This document shows, in pieces, positions 1 to 12,252 of a stretch of DNA of 64,000 nucleotides. This DNA is from Sinotaia quadrata. Lineage: Eukaryota > Mollusca > Gastropoda > Architaenioglossa > Viviparidae. The notes beneath the pieces are model-generated. The model made no database searches, was not told the DNA's origin, and was given only the letters and a program-made list of their open reading frames with translations. The stretch is taken from NCBI GenBank assembly GCA_028829895.1, contig CM054178.1, forward strand, positions 65,254,335 through 65,318,334, written 5' to 3'. Within the stretch, counting starts at the first letter, position 1. Each line of letters opens with the position of its first letter. The position numbers and the translations under genes were made by a program.

Positions 1-3000
1 ATAATTGATTTAACTTATCAACTAACATTCATTCCTCAAACAGATGATGCATGAGAAGGCAAAGCGGAAACTGGTTCAATGTTGCCGAGTTGATCACTAT
101 GGTACTCGATAAAATCTGCCATTTTTGTTTGCAGTCTTCAGTGATTTCGGTCATTGACCACAGTTCTTTCAACGCAATTCAGTACGTGTGCAGTATTTTT
201 TTTCTCAAACAAACTATATAGACGTATAGATGAAAGATTTTCCTATTTTTTGGTATCTTTTAAGGCTGCTATGTTATCGGAATCACCATTAACTTAATTT
301 AAGAAAATTTAAGTTTAACTTTATCACACTTTATCTTGAAATTCCCATGCATTGTTTAGTATGGAAATGAACCTTGTTCTCTCCCCTACATGAAAACCGT
401 TATTATTTTTAGATTACTATACTGCACGCATACTGATGGACCAAGAAAGAGTGCATGTGTTAAGCGCTACCGCTGGACAAGTTATGGCGGCTTAGTAAAA
501 AAGTCTTTCGGTTGGCAACTTCTGAATAACTTCTTATTACTTTTTCACAGTTATTTATTAAAACAAAACACATAGAAAGACAGAACAGAGAACAAACTTT
601 TTGTTTCATGTGCTTTTATTTTACAAAGCTTCAATATACAGAGGAAACATGAGTGTTGAAAATGTAGAAAAATTGACTAAATAACATCACAATCAGCCAT
701 TCAGCGATGTTTGGAATACCTGTTAATATGAAAGCATTGTTAAATTTGCCACTGAAATAGTAATTTTATTTCATATGGAGATAACAAATTTAGTTTAATA
801 ACACTTATTAATAATTATAAAATTTTCTCAACATCTTAAATGACTCATTTGATGGTATCACAAAATATGTTTGGTTGATCCAAAGTAACACTTATTGTAA
901 TATTAAGATTGTGGTTTTCCTGTATTCTGATGATTTTGACTCTGCTTCTTTCTAGTTTTGATCTGATATATTTATATTTGTCATGCTGATATATTTATAT
1001 TTGTCATGTTGTGAGAATGTAGTTTTGATCTGATATATTTATTTTTGTCATGTTGTGAGAGTGTAGTTTTGATCTGTAATGTACATTGGTCAACTCCATT
1101 CCCTCCTGGTTTGTGACATATAAATGTGCTTTGGTTGAGACTACATTTGGATCTCTTCCTTAGGATAATGTTACTGAAAATATATTGCAGATTTACCCAT
1201 CCATAACTCTTAAGATGCCTGTTTACATTATTTTCCTGACAACAGATTATTTTTTTTATAGTACTTTAGTGAGAAAAGGTATCAACATTTGAATCAATGC
1301 AGATTCATTATTTACACATAAGTTTCTTTCAGACTTTTCAAAAATGAGAAAAATGAATAGCAATTATGAAGTTTTTTAATTTGAAATAAATGTTATGCTT
1401 TAAAAAATAAAATTTCACTGCAGGATTGAATTGTATTTATCAGAATTTTTTTTAAGCTGATAGAATTCTGGAAAATCACTTATAACACATTGCTTTCAAA
1501 AAAGCAAACTCACGTAATGAAATTGCTCTTCAAGCCATATCATTTCTTCAGACCTATCAACAGGTATGCTAAAAATGCTTTCATTTCATCTGATGTCTTG
1601 CCATTTATGAAATATCAGATTGGACCCCCATCAATGTCTACATGCTGCTTATAGGTTTTTCTACGTGACATACAAGTTTATAATGTCAGTAGCAGTAAGC
1701 TATAGAAAAATGGTGTTTTTATCAGAATCAAGTGGCCTATTTTTTTATCCTTTCAGTATCTCCTAGCCTTGAATGACTATTTAATTTTTTTTTTTTTAAT
1801 GAATCCTCTGAGTTGAAGAACTTCCTATAAAATAAATCTTCAATCATGTTAAATATCCATACTAGAAAAAAGATTTTGTTGCATAAAATGGAAATGTTTG
1901 AATAACCTTGAAACAGGGGCATCCAAAAATGGCAGAACATAAATATAATATAAATCTTCAAATAGAAATCTGTACTTTTTCTTTCTCTCAGCATCCTTTT
2001 TCAGAATAACAAGTGATTATTTCAGTATATCTTGCCATCTGTTTTTGTGGTTGCTTGAACACTACTGTGGTAGTCAGCCAGAATAAGTTCTTGTGAAGCA
2101 ATACACCAGTGGCATTCTGAAATGGAGACCTTTTGGTAAATAAGTGCAGTTTGACCTGTCCCTGAAGATACTGTTAGTTTAAATACTTTGCATTGGGACC
2201 CGTAAGACACATTGAAATCATTTGAAGATAGTCTGCACAGGGTGTGGATGGAATGGATGAACAAAACATTTAAGGATTGTCTAAGTAAGATGTTGATGGA
2301 ATGCATGTCTGCAAGACTTAAAGAGCTAAACATGATGTGAATGGAATAGACATTTGCAGGAAAGATTCAGTTTACCAAATTCAGAAATTTCAAAAGACTA
2401 TAAATTCAGCTTTTGCAGAGCGGCTGAAATGATGTTCAGAAATGATTGCCAAGTCTTAAATACTATATAAGTAATCTTCTCAGTGGCACTGACTGATGGT
2501 GCCTACAAAGGTCCAATCAAAAATGTTATTAGCTCTTTGGTGCTTCTGAAAGTGAATCATACTTTGGTTGCTATTACTAGTAATGTTTGTGCTAATTGTA
2601 AAGGACATTAATATTCTGTCATTTCCATGTGAAAAACCATGTACAAATATAATTGTGTTATTGTATTATAGTATATTTCTTGATTTTCTTTCTTTTCTGA
2701 AAGAAGTGAGTCTGAATCAAAGTTTTTATCTGACTGATAGTGGGTTTTTTTAAAAGTAGTATTCTTATTTGGGGATGATTATATTGGGTCACACTATTGT
2801 TTTCAGTTCTTAAGTAGGGGGTAAGTTTATATGTCTGCAAGCTTATAGGCAAGTATATATGGTAGATACAACAGAATGCAGTTTGGACCTGACCTTTAAG
2901 ATACTGCTAGTTAAAAACTAAAGTCATTCAATTTGACCCCAAACCCGTGGTGTGTTGGATCGGATTCAGGCATAATTTTTCCTTTTCCTTTTATTTCTCA

Positions 3001-3263
3001 GTAACTTTGTCTCTATTCCACACAAACCAGGTACAAACTATAAGCTGGTATCATTGGAGCAAGCCTAGCAGATAATTTTATATACTTTAAACCAAGAAGT
3101 TATGCAAGTTGGATGTACTTCCACTAGAATCTGTGGCTGCTTATTATAATGTGAAGTACATAGATTTTTGTTTTTACCTATAAAACTGTGAATTTTCATT
3201 TTGACAGCACTGTCCTGCAGAAGGCAAATAATTTTCATATTGCTTTCATATTGAATTTGGCAG
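1..3263. other. Upstream intronic sequence of the CAMSAP gene
   Basis: This AT-rich stretch has no recognisable coding exon apart from the weak candidate at 135-181. About three degenerate copies of a short unit containing GATCTGATATATTTAT lie at 953-1075. Since the first clear CAMSAP exon starts in mid-codon at 3264, the region is inferred to be an intron, or introns, of that gene. The short open frames on both strands (for example 1737-2333 minus) have AT-rich codon content and no domain signal. Confidence 0.6.
135..181 (+). CDS. Weak candidate upstream CAMSAP exon (47 nt)
   Basis: A good acceptor (TTTTTGTTTGCAG, ending at 134) precedes 47 nt followed by a GTACGT donor at 182. Only one frame is open, giving a peptide that begins SSVISVIDHSSFN. 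Read in phase 0, the exon leaves two bases, which is exactly what the next CAMSAP exon (3264, beginning with the third base of a codon) needs. That phase match is the main support. The peptide is too short and too little conserved for me to recognise as CAMSAP, and chance splice-like signals are common in AT-rich DNA. Confidence 0.2.
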
Positions 3264-3452
3264 TGTTCTGACATCACGCCAACCACTGTTGCAAAAGCGA
3301 GCAAACAGCCGACAAGGGTCTTCTCATGATATTAGCCTAGACTTGCCCCAACGGACAAACAGAAGATCACACTCTCTTAGCTCACCTCAAGAAAGAGAGA
3401 CAGTACGACAGTCTGTGTTGGCCTGGCAAGATGATCAAGATATACAAAATAG
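3264..3452 (+). CDS. CAMSAP: CAMSAP/Patronin exon: Ser/Arg-rich linker after the CH domain
   Basis: The exon runs from the acceptor TTTGGCAG (ending 3263) to the donor AG|GTACAG at 3453. It begins with the third base of a split codon and ends with two bases of an Arg codon. The peptide starts VLTSRQPLLQKRANSRQ and continues through a Ser/Arg-rich stretch to VLAWQDD. It matches the linker of vertebrate CAMSAPs between the CH domain and the first coiled coil, where a PLLPLRQKQQ-like patch is followed by an RSNSL-like patch and an AW motif. It is probably disordered and phosphorylated in the cytoplasm. An alternative acceptor at 3220 is excluded by an in-frame TAA. Confidence 0.85.
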
Positions 3453-3639
3453 GTACAGTTGTCTCTTCAGATTTTCAGTGTTTGTGTTAATAAATGTTTT
3501 CCATTAATTTGATAATTCTCTAAAGCTGTCATATTTTGCTTGTCCAAAAATAGTCAAATCCCTTATTGACAAGGTCTTACTATTGTATTCTTTTTAATAT
3601 AATTGGGCTTTGGTAAATGTATCTCCTTAGATTAGTATT

Positions 3640-4045
3640 GTTTGTTTATTTTTTCTAGTGGTCTTAATTTTATATTGATGTTTAATGTTTCACAGTAGCA
3701 ACTTATTGCTACTGAACCTAGAAAGTGTGTTTATAGACTAGTCCCAGTTTTATATTGTTGATTGATGTTTCAAGTCCAATAAAAAAGGCAGCATTTTGTT
3801 TGAGAACATCTGTTGTCTGGTCTTAGCTTTATATTGGTGATTAATGTTTCAGGTCCAATACAGGAAGCAGTTTGTTAGCAAACGTATCCATGGACTGATT
3901 CTGATTTTATATTGTTGATTGTTTCAGGTCTAATAAAGGCAGCAATTTGTTAGAAAACGTATCCATGGACTGATTCTGATTTTATATTGTTGATTGTTTC
4001 AGGTCTAGTAAAGGCAGTAATTTGTTAGAAAACGTATCCATGGAC
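3640..4045 (+). repeat. Tandem duplications of an intron-exon boundary (decoy acceptors)
   Basis: A unit of about 75 bp spanning the 3' end of the intron and the first 14 or so codons of the next exon is repeated with graded decay. The functional copy is at 3971-4045, a near-identical copy at 3896-3970 (exact 75-bp period), a more diverged copy at about 3820-3895, and older traces at about 3740 and 3660. The two best copies keep a GTTTCAG acceptor and then read in the CAMSAP frame through LLENVSMD or LLANVSMD. They then hit TGA where the true exon has TGG (Trp). Confidence 0.8.
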
Positions 4046-6850
4046 TGGGATGCAGATACAATGCAAAATTTAGACACAGACACTGTCTCTAGTATTGACA
4101 TTGCAGAATTTGAAGCCACTGGGCATCGCCAGCTTACGCTTCCAAACTTATCAGATCCAAATCACCCAGAGTACATGGAAGTGGTCAGTGTTGCATCAAC
4201 CCAGGTACCTGGCATTTCAGCTCGGTCACATGCAGCAGGCATGACACCTGACTGGCATGAGCCATTGCTACCGGCTAAATTGAGACCAGCCAAGGAGAAG
4301 GGCCTAAATCACTCTAAAGCAGAAGAAAGGGGGGATCATTTGCCCCGGAAAAAAACTGTATCACCCACAAAACTTGTTCGAGGAAAGTTATCTCCACCAT
4401 CCAATGGAATTCAAGGAAGAACAAGTCCGTTTAATGGAGGCTTGAATGAGGGTTCATCACGCAACTCGAGCGAGTCTTCTGCTGATGAAACCATTGTTAC
4501 CCCCCTTGCCTCAATTGATCTAGTCACTCCTCGAAGTTCTGAAATACTGACAAGCGATTCAGATGCTTCTTCACCACCGCAGCAATCACAACCTACTTTG
4601 CGCACAGGATATGAAGCATTCATGATCCCACCTGACTCTTCTGCAGAAATTCCACTTAGAGCTCCCAAGCGAACTGGGTCTGGCATGAGTTCTGAGCAGC
4701 CTACAACCAGTTATACTCTAGATAGTTCAATTCATGATTCACAGACAGCTCGAGAAGCAGGACTTCCTGTTATAGAGCAGAGCACAAGTGAAACTATACA
4801 GAATGGAGAGGTTGCTGTCAGCAGGGTCAGCGCATCCAGAGAAGGCAGTGTAGCAAGCAGTCGTAGCTCAGGAGACTTTTCTGACCATGAATCCATGAAG
4901 ATTCACCAAGACCACAAAACTAGGGAATCACTTAAACATTCTCCTCATCGACTCTCAAATTCTTATGAAAAACCATGGATTTCTGGGAGCTCTCCTCAAA
5001 CATTTCCAATTGACACTTTGTCCACACCACCTAAAAATGGAGAGCTCATCACAGACCATTTAAAAGCTGTAGGTACAGTGGAAATGCAGAAAAAACCTGG
5101 AACTACCAGTTTTGCAGAGATTAGGCGAATGAAAATGCTGGGAAATGTGGACAATTCGGGGTTTGTGTATATGCAACATGGCCAGGATGCTGGCGGGGAC
5201 CCTAATGGGCAACAAAACCGAGTGACACTCAAATCTTCCTTCCTTCAAAAGCAAGACTCTGGCAAGAAGACCACATTTGCACAACTTCCCACTGAGACAA
5301 CTTGGCAGCAGAGTGCCCAGCGAAGCATGTCTACTTCAGCCAGTGGCTCAGAATCAAATGGCAGTGAAGAAGGAGGAACAGACAGACCGCCTACATCAGA
5401 ACTTTCACAGTTGCGTATGAAACTGGAAGAAAAACGTCGAGAAATAGAGCGAAAGAAGCAAAGACAAGAAGTTCAAACAGCAAAAATCAGGCAGCGTCTT
5501 GGTAAAGCAGCATTTATGCGAGTTATTTCAAAACACAATGAAGGTATTTCTGCCTCCCAAACAACTTCATCCATTCATCCAGGGATCTCATCTTTGAGAG
5601 GTGTGTCTTTGACGGGAACTTCTGGTTTTACTGGTGGAGATGTTGCAGATAGTGCTCCTTCTTCCAAGATTTCTCAAGCACTTCTTCAAGAACGACTCTG
5701 TCAGGTTATTCCTGAAGAATCCCCTCGTCCATCAACTCTTCAACCAGGATTAATTAGCACAACATCTTTAGCAGGTGCAACTGCCACTGTTGATTTACAG
5801 ACTGGTCAGGATACAAGGCCATTTTCACGAGCAGGCATTCAACAGACAATTGATGGTGTTCGTAGACGTTGGTTTCACAGCAGTGACCCAGATGGGGAGA
5901 TGATTCAAGGAAGGAGACAATCAGAGGAGGAAGGATTCATTCGTCCAGATAGTTTAGTGGATGGTGATATGGTCCAAAGTTCTCCACCTTGCATTGCAGC
6001 ATCTTTGTTTGGACAACCATCCAAACAAACAACATCTCCAGTGCCAACTGCAGAGTCTGAATCTCTCTGTATTCCAGAGGGTGCCACATCGCATGCTGCA
6101 CACATCCAAGAAATGAGCCACTCTCCACGTGTAACTCCTGAACGCTGTGATTTTGATGGCTCAGTAGAACAGGAGCCATATGATTCTTCTTTAGATCGGT
6201 TAAATCGTAGTTTATCAGAACTCCAGGGAGAAATAAAACGGCTGACACTGCAGCAAGAACAGTTCCGATCAGTTCAGTCTCCTCAAGGGCCTGTACCTGC
6301 CCAGCCTACTTTTCAAAGCCAACAGCAACAACAGCATCATTTCCCACATCTACAACATCCCTCACAGCAAACAGTGCCACCAAATGTTTTACATGGAGCT
6401 GCTCACCAGCAACTTCCTTATCCACAGTCTGTTTTGACCTCAACTCCCTTACCCAAATCAGTTGATCCCACCTTGCACGCTGCCCCTTTAAGTGGACTAG
6501 TTGCCAATGTATTTAGTCCAACACAACTAATGGGCATGCCACCAGAGGATGAAGAATCTGACTCCGGAAATGGTTTCTTCGTGTCATTTGGAGAAGAGAC
6601 CACTCCAAAACGTCCCAAACCCAAGCTCGGTAAAGACAGAGATGTAGGAAAGAAGGAATGGGGTGATGGGAGTCAGGTAGATTTAAATCAGTCTCTCTCT
6701 CCACCTCAGCAACAGGTATATTCAGCTCCAGTTGCCAGTGAGTTGAGCAGTAACCATTCCAGCTCTCATCACTCCCTGCAATCAGGCTCAGATGATGGCT
6801 CTACTGGTCAGGCATTGATCATTTGTCCAGATGGAACATCACTTGAAATG
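4003..6850 (+). CDS. CAMSAP: CAMSAP/Patronin large central exon: linker, two coiled coils, conserved FFVSF/PKRPKP patch
   Basis: This 2,848-nt exon encodes about 949 residues; its acceptor is GTTTCAG at 4002 and its donor ATG|GTGAGT at 6851. Recognisable CAMSAP blocks, in order, are: LLPAKLRPAKEK (about 4265-4300; LMPAVLKPAKEK in vertebrates); a TSFAEIRR block (about 5105); coiled coil 1 ending in LGKAAFMRV (about 5396-5527); coiled coil 2, LDRLNRSLSELQGEIKRL with LQQEQ (about 6190-6262); and FFVSFGEETTPKRPKPKLG (about 6573-6630). The last block resembles the microtubule-binding segment of CAMSAP2/3 and Patronin. Between the blocks the sequence is Ser/Thr/Gln-rich and probably disordered. The protein family caps and stabilises non-centrosomal microtubule minus ends. 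The exon ends on a codon boundary. Confidence 0.95.
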
Positions 6851-7189
6851 GTGAGTCATTGAGAGAATTTGTAACATTCCCTGAGTACCCATATGCTTTT
6901 GAAGGATTCTGTGTGTGAAATTGATTTGTTCTGCATGTGTACACTGATTCAAAACATATCCATTAAAAAAAAAAAGAAATAAAACTTTAATTATTACAAA
7001 ATGTAGAAACAGCTTTAGTCAAACACACTCACTTGATAACTGTGATGCTAAGGGCAGATATTCTAAACTATGGTTGATCTGCAAATTATTACAGATATAG
7101 TTGTCCTCTCCTTTGACTCTCATTCATTGAAAGATGGGTTTTGAGTCATGGAAACCAATGAAATAATGGTACACTACATACTATATGCA

Positions 7190-7372
7190 TACTGCATGAT
7201 AATTGTGATGGTACACCCTTGCTGCATGATAATTGTGAAATGGTACACCCTTGCTGCATGATAATTGTGAAATGGTATACCCTTGCTGCATGATAATTGT
7301 GAAATGGTACACCCTTGCTGCATGATAATTGTGAAATGGTACACATGCTGCATGCTAATTGTGAAATGGTAC
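7190..7372. repeat. 32-bp minisatellite, six copies
   Basis: Six nearly identical copies of a 32-bp unit built around CTGCATGATAATTGTGAAAT followed by GGTACACCCTTG. The copies differ by a few substitutions and short deletions. The array creates spurious minus-strand open frames with repeated HNYHAARVYHF-like peptides, which are not counted as genes. Confidence 0.9.
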
Positions 7373-10259
7373 TTGTATGCATGTCTCCGCACTAATTACT
7401 GCTGAGACTGATCGTTACATTGTTGTAGCTCATGCACTGTATACATTTCACTTTTTCAGAAGTTACTTTTGTATGTTGAGTTAATTAGCTAGTGTAGTTT
7501 ATTTTTATAAAATGCATTGCATATAACTTTATTTTCTATATCAGTGCAACTTAAAACATTTAAATGCTTTTTAGATATACAAAATGCAGATTACTTTTTT
7601 TTATCAGTGCAACTTAAAAATTCAAAATGCTTTGTTGGTATACTATTACTAAAATGGCAACTCTGCTAAATATCTCTCAACAGGACAATACAGTTATTAA
7701 TAATAATGACCTGAAGAATGAAATAAGTATGCATATAGATGTACAGATTTTTTTCTGAATAGACAACAGCTTAGTTTAATTTTCTAATATTTTAATAAGC
7801 AGATCAGGGTATCATTAAGCATATCTATATGGATTGTTGAGTGTTGTATTAAAATCAGTCTACAAGAGTTACATGATAAAGGCCAAGTTTGCACTGCCAT
7901 TAAATGAAATATCACAATAAAATGATAACCATCTTTATTTTTAATAAAATAAGTAGTATACTTGCCATTCAACCAACCATTAATCATGTTAGATTTTATA
8001 TCCTTGCTTTGCTTTATGCTTTAATCCAATTAGCTGAGTTCTTAAATGTTCACTTTTGTTCATTTGTTTTGATTTTCATTGCCTACTTGTTACCAAGGTT
8101 CGATTTTGTTTGTTTTGCATGATAAGGATGAGATTTTGTGTTGTAGGTGAAAATTAGCATGCTTCAATTAAATATTATGTAGAAGATCATTGAAGGAGAT
8201 GGATTTCAGTGCTTAAACTTAGTAGTAAATTTGAGACAATGATGTTGGTGTTCTTTTTATATTAAAGTAAGTTCACATAGTCCTAGTTTTGCTTCTCTTT
8301 CTTCATGCTAACATATTTGTTATCTGCATTTGAAATAAATATCTACTTGCACAACAATTACTTGGTGGTTCTCTCAGTTTTTAAAAAAAGGGGAGTGTTA
8401 ATAAACAAAAAAATTACTTATAATCTACTTCAGATTATTTCTCTATAATTAAATTACCTCCCCAAAGTCTGGATTTTTTATTATAAAAAGAAAATTTAAC
8501 AATGATAGTAAATAAAAAATTATATGGATGGTCTCAATAAACAAGAATGATTTCAATCAGCACATTCATTAGGTAAAGACAACTCAGGATTGTTTGATAA
8601 TTTTGTTAACTGTATTGAATAAATGGTTTAACTGAAATACAGAATTAAAACTATATCTGAACACTTTTGTTGATAACTTTAAGTAGATGTGCTTGAGAAC
8701 CATTTTGACTTGTTGCTATGAAAACTAGAGTTCTGCATGCTATTTTTTATATTTATTGGGGGAAAATTATGATCTGTTCACATTTTAGGCCAAGCATAAA
8801 GTTGCAGTTTTGTAATAATGGTATTAAAATTTATGGTACTATTGGTAGTCCTTAGTGCACTTCTTTAAAAGATTATTATAGTGCAACCATAAAACAACTC
8901 TGTTCTGTATATAGTGTAACCATTTTTAGCCCATTTTACTACTAAGTACTAGTTGTAAAAAAACTTTCCTTATAAAATATCTACTTTTTTAGCAAGTGTT
9001 AAATAGCACAAAATGGTGTCAGACAGTATACTCACATTTAATTGCTTACATTTATTGAAGTAACTTGGGTTTTTCAAATTTTAGCAAGGCAAAATGGGTT
9101 GTATATTTAGGATCTGGATATCTGTAAACTATAGTATAATGGTGTATTTGACTCTTGAAAATGTACAACACAAATCTTGTCCTAAAACTCCTATATATTT
9201 TAGTAGGTATTTGACTCATAAAAATATACACAAATTTTGTTGTATAGTTTACCTTTAGTAGGTATTTGGTTGTTTTAACATTCTATTAATTTCAGTAATA
9301 CCAAGCACCATAAATTTGTTTAGAACATAAACATTTAATGTATTATAATTAAGGTTTCTGCATATAATTTTGTATACTTGTTTTAAATATTTTGTCTTGT
9401 AATATTTTTTTAGGATTTTTTTAACTAGCAGAAATGCCGCTTTTCTTGTTTACTGCCTGCCCCAAAATGTTTCTGCTTTGGAATGTAATGACTTCAACAA
9501 TGGTATAAGTAGTAGTGATAATAATAAATAGTAATTATATTAAAGAATATTTTTCTAATAGTTGTTTAGTGATTGAAAACAAAAATTTGTTTGAAAGCTG
9601 GTAATGAAACTTTAAAATAGATAAATATGTGTCATTTTCATACACAGACAATAAGTATTGCTTTAAAAATATTAGTATTTATTTAAATGGCTTTTCTTAG
9701 AAATGTGTTTATTTTGTAATAGGTCAAGAAAAGTTTGTAAATAACTGGTTTTCATGGAACAAATTATTCAAAATCGAATTGAATTATAAATTTGGATAAG
9801 TATTGAAATTTCACCCCTTCAAACCTCATTATAAAATTATAAAATCAAGCATATTATTTAATTTATTGTCAGTAAATAAATCAACACTGACAATTTAAAA
9901 AATATCAATTACATATAAAATTATGTATAATTCTTCATTAGTTCATTTTCTGTTTTTATAATCAACCTATACAAAAGAAACTGTACTATACTTATCATTT
10001 TATCAACCTGCAGAGTATCACAAAAACTGTAAAATACTTACATCTTGCTTAACCGTTACTTTAATCTCTTCATTATCAACAAATTGTATTCTTTCTTGAA
10101 AATTAATTAATCAATACTATTAATTGGGATTGTATGACTTAAGGGCAGAATCTCAATAGTTCAAGGTGAACAGGATCAACATCACCTCCAATTAAAATAA
10201 CACTCAGACTGCAAAATGTACCTCTCCCAAGAAAAAAAATCAAAAACCAAACCTATTTA

Positions 10260-10282
10260 CACACACACACACACACACACAC
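10260..10282. repeat. AC dinucleotide microsatellite
   Basis: An uninterrupted CA/AC run of about 23 nt within the 4.6-kb intron. It is a simple repeat with no other visible role. Confidence 0.9.
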
Positions 10283-11478
10283 TGAGTGAGTGAAAGAATG
10301 ATGTGTACAATGCATATTATTTATTATTAATAGTATGTATATAAATGCAGCTCTAGTAACAACATGAAACATCACTAATAATTAATGATGAAACAGCCCT
10401 TTTAAACAAAAATAAACAGCTCTAATAAATACAGATGAAACAGCTTAAGTAAATAAAACTAGATACTTGAAAGACAGATGTATTCACAATGGCTTGTGCA
10501 CTCATATAAATGATAATGCCTTGACTGCAGTGCAAATAGCCTTGGGAAAAACTGAACCATTACTGATTAACTGGCAGAACGCAAACTATTGAGTCTTTAT
10601 TCTATTTTAAAATGACTATTAATTTATATTAAATCATGTATTTGATTTTAAAATATATTACAATAAGAAATAGTCATTTTAATTCCAGTGTTTTGGGGAA
10701 TAATGACTGGTACTTACTTTTTATAAATGATATCAGTCCCAAGAAACATACATCAAAGGCAGTTAGATTATTTGTTAGCTAGTGAACTTTATGCAGATAG
10801 GATGTCTGGACAACATTAAACAAGAGCATTTCATGAAAATTGAAATACATTATTTCATTTTTGCACTCTTTGTCAAGGATCCACAACATGATATGTTGTT
10901 ATATCACACGATTTTTGTATCATTGTAGAGTTTATCTCTAACACAAATTTCATGATTTTATCTTGTATATTTAAGTAAAACTAGTAGTAGTTTTGGGGAA
11001 TCCTTGCTAAATTGTGTTCTACTTTGAAAACACTAGATGTACAACCTGAAGATTTGCAATTATCATTTGTACAAAACCTAACTATCTTATAGCAGTATTA
11101 TATATGATGATATTATAAATTTTTGTGTTTATTTTCCATTTACTTGGCAAAAATATTAACATAAATTAACATCAGTAAGTGATTAAACTTGTCACAATAT
11201 TGCACATCTTCCAGTACCTTTTTTCTATGAGTTCCAATAGAATTAGTTTTAGAATTATTAGAATTGAAAGTATGTCTCTCCTTTTCTTTTCTGCTGAAAC
11301 CCAAAATATATTTTGTATATTACCATTATGTAGATACATGTATAAATACAAAAGTTTCAGTCGTATATATAATATATTGTGGACAAAATCAGTTATGATT
11401 TTTCACTTATATGAAAGAGTCTGAGCTGATACTGAATTTAGCATCTTTTTAAAAGCTGCATAATTGCATCACCTACAG

Positions 11479-11609
11479 AGCAAAGAGACAGACTTGATAC
11501 TGCGCAAGAAAGAACGGTTGATGCAGCAACAGTTGAGAAGAAAAGAACAGCAAGAGAAGAAACGGATAGAGAAAGAGACGGAAACTGCCCGAAGGCAAGA
11601 GATCAAGAT
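11479..11609 (+). CDS. CAMSAP: CAMSAP/Patronin exon: first half of the third coiled coil
   Basis: The exon lies between acceptor ACCTACAG (ending 11478) and donor AT|GTAAGT (11610). It starts in phase 0, after the complete ATG codon at the end of the large exon, and leaves two bases. It begins SKETDLILRKKERLMQQQLR and continues as a highly charged helix rich in Lys, Glu, Arg and Gln. It corresponds to the vertebrate block AFLLKQQRKAEEARVRKQQ, the coiled coil before the C-terminal domain. Donor and acceptor are both strong, and the frame continues without a break into the exon at 11957. Confidence 0.9.
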
Positions 11610-11956
11610 GTAAGTGGTAATCTTTTTTCATATCGCAATTGATAATTATAGCTTCATTTTCTTCTCATTGTGATGTCCAGTTTATTTTTCATAATTTTCA
11701 AATGGAAAATGTTCAGCTATTGTAAATAAAGCTTATTCTGGAAATATTAGAATCCACTGACTAGGTCTTTCTAATAATGTATAAGAGTACTTTAAGTAAT
11801 TATTGTGTTTGACAGCACATCACAGTATTTTCTTAATACACTTCAGACAGGATTCATCCTTATCTTCTCAGATCAACTTGATGATGTTCAAAACTAAGTG
11901 AATATCATTTATCAAAAGTACTACAGTCTTACTTTTGATAGATGAAATTCTTGCAG

Positions 11957-12252
11957 GTTGAAAGATGAAGAGCAAGAAAGGAAGAAAGCTGAAGAAAAAG
12001 CTCGGCGTCAGGCTATCTTCCAGCAGTACATGCAAAGAAAACAAGAGAATGAGGAAGAAAAGTCACCAGTAGCTTCCGTACCAAGAAGAGAAAATCACAA
12101 CCGTGGGTACTCTCGCCCAAAGTCAATGTTTGCCAAAGCTCGACCTCTCCCCTCTGATTTAGATGATGGGCTTGGAAGAACCATCAGCACAGGAACCTCC
12201 CATAGCTCACAGGAAGATTTGTCTTCATATGCCAGTCCACCTGGCTCTATAG
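11957..12252 (+). CDS. CAMSAP: CAMSAP/Patronin exon: second half of the third coiled coil and Ser-rich linker
   Basis: The acceptor is TTCTTGCAG (ending 11956) and the donor ATAG|GTGAGC (12253). The peptide continues the coiled coil: MLKDEEQERKKAEEKARRQ, then AIFQQYMQRKQENEEEK, which matches the vertebrate block REEKARRELIKQEYLRRKQQ. The RPKSMFAKARPL segment that follows corresponds to the conserved RPKSV motif in CAMSAPs. The Ser/Gly/Thr-rich end (TISTGTSHSSQEDLSSYASP) is probably disordered. The exon ends in phase 1, the phase shared by all of the small exons that follow. Confidence 0.92.

Larger units (their letters stand above)
6851..11478 (+). other. CAMSAP intron, 4.6 kb
   Basis: This AT-rich intron runs from the GTGAGT donor to the CACCTACAG acceptor. 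It holds one minisatellite (7190-7372) and an AC dinucleotide run (about 10260-10282). I saw no further exon: the open frames here are short and AT-driven. Confidence 0.75.

Noticed and set aside
49..108. Short frame MMHEKAKRKLVQ after an AACAG site
   Set aside because: It stops after 19 codons, has no donor and no homology I recognise.
2022..2333. 103-codon minus-strand frame
   Set aside because: No domain, no splice context on that strand, and it lies within a presumed intron of the plus-strand gene.
3220..3263. Alternative upstream acceptor CTGCAG for the first clear CAMSAP exon
   Set aside because: The added sequence has a TAA in the required frame.
7146..7392. Two overlapping minus-strand open frames with repeated His/Tyr peptides
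   Set aside because: They only read through the 32-bp minisatellite; both registers are open because the unit lacks stops.
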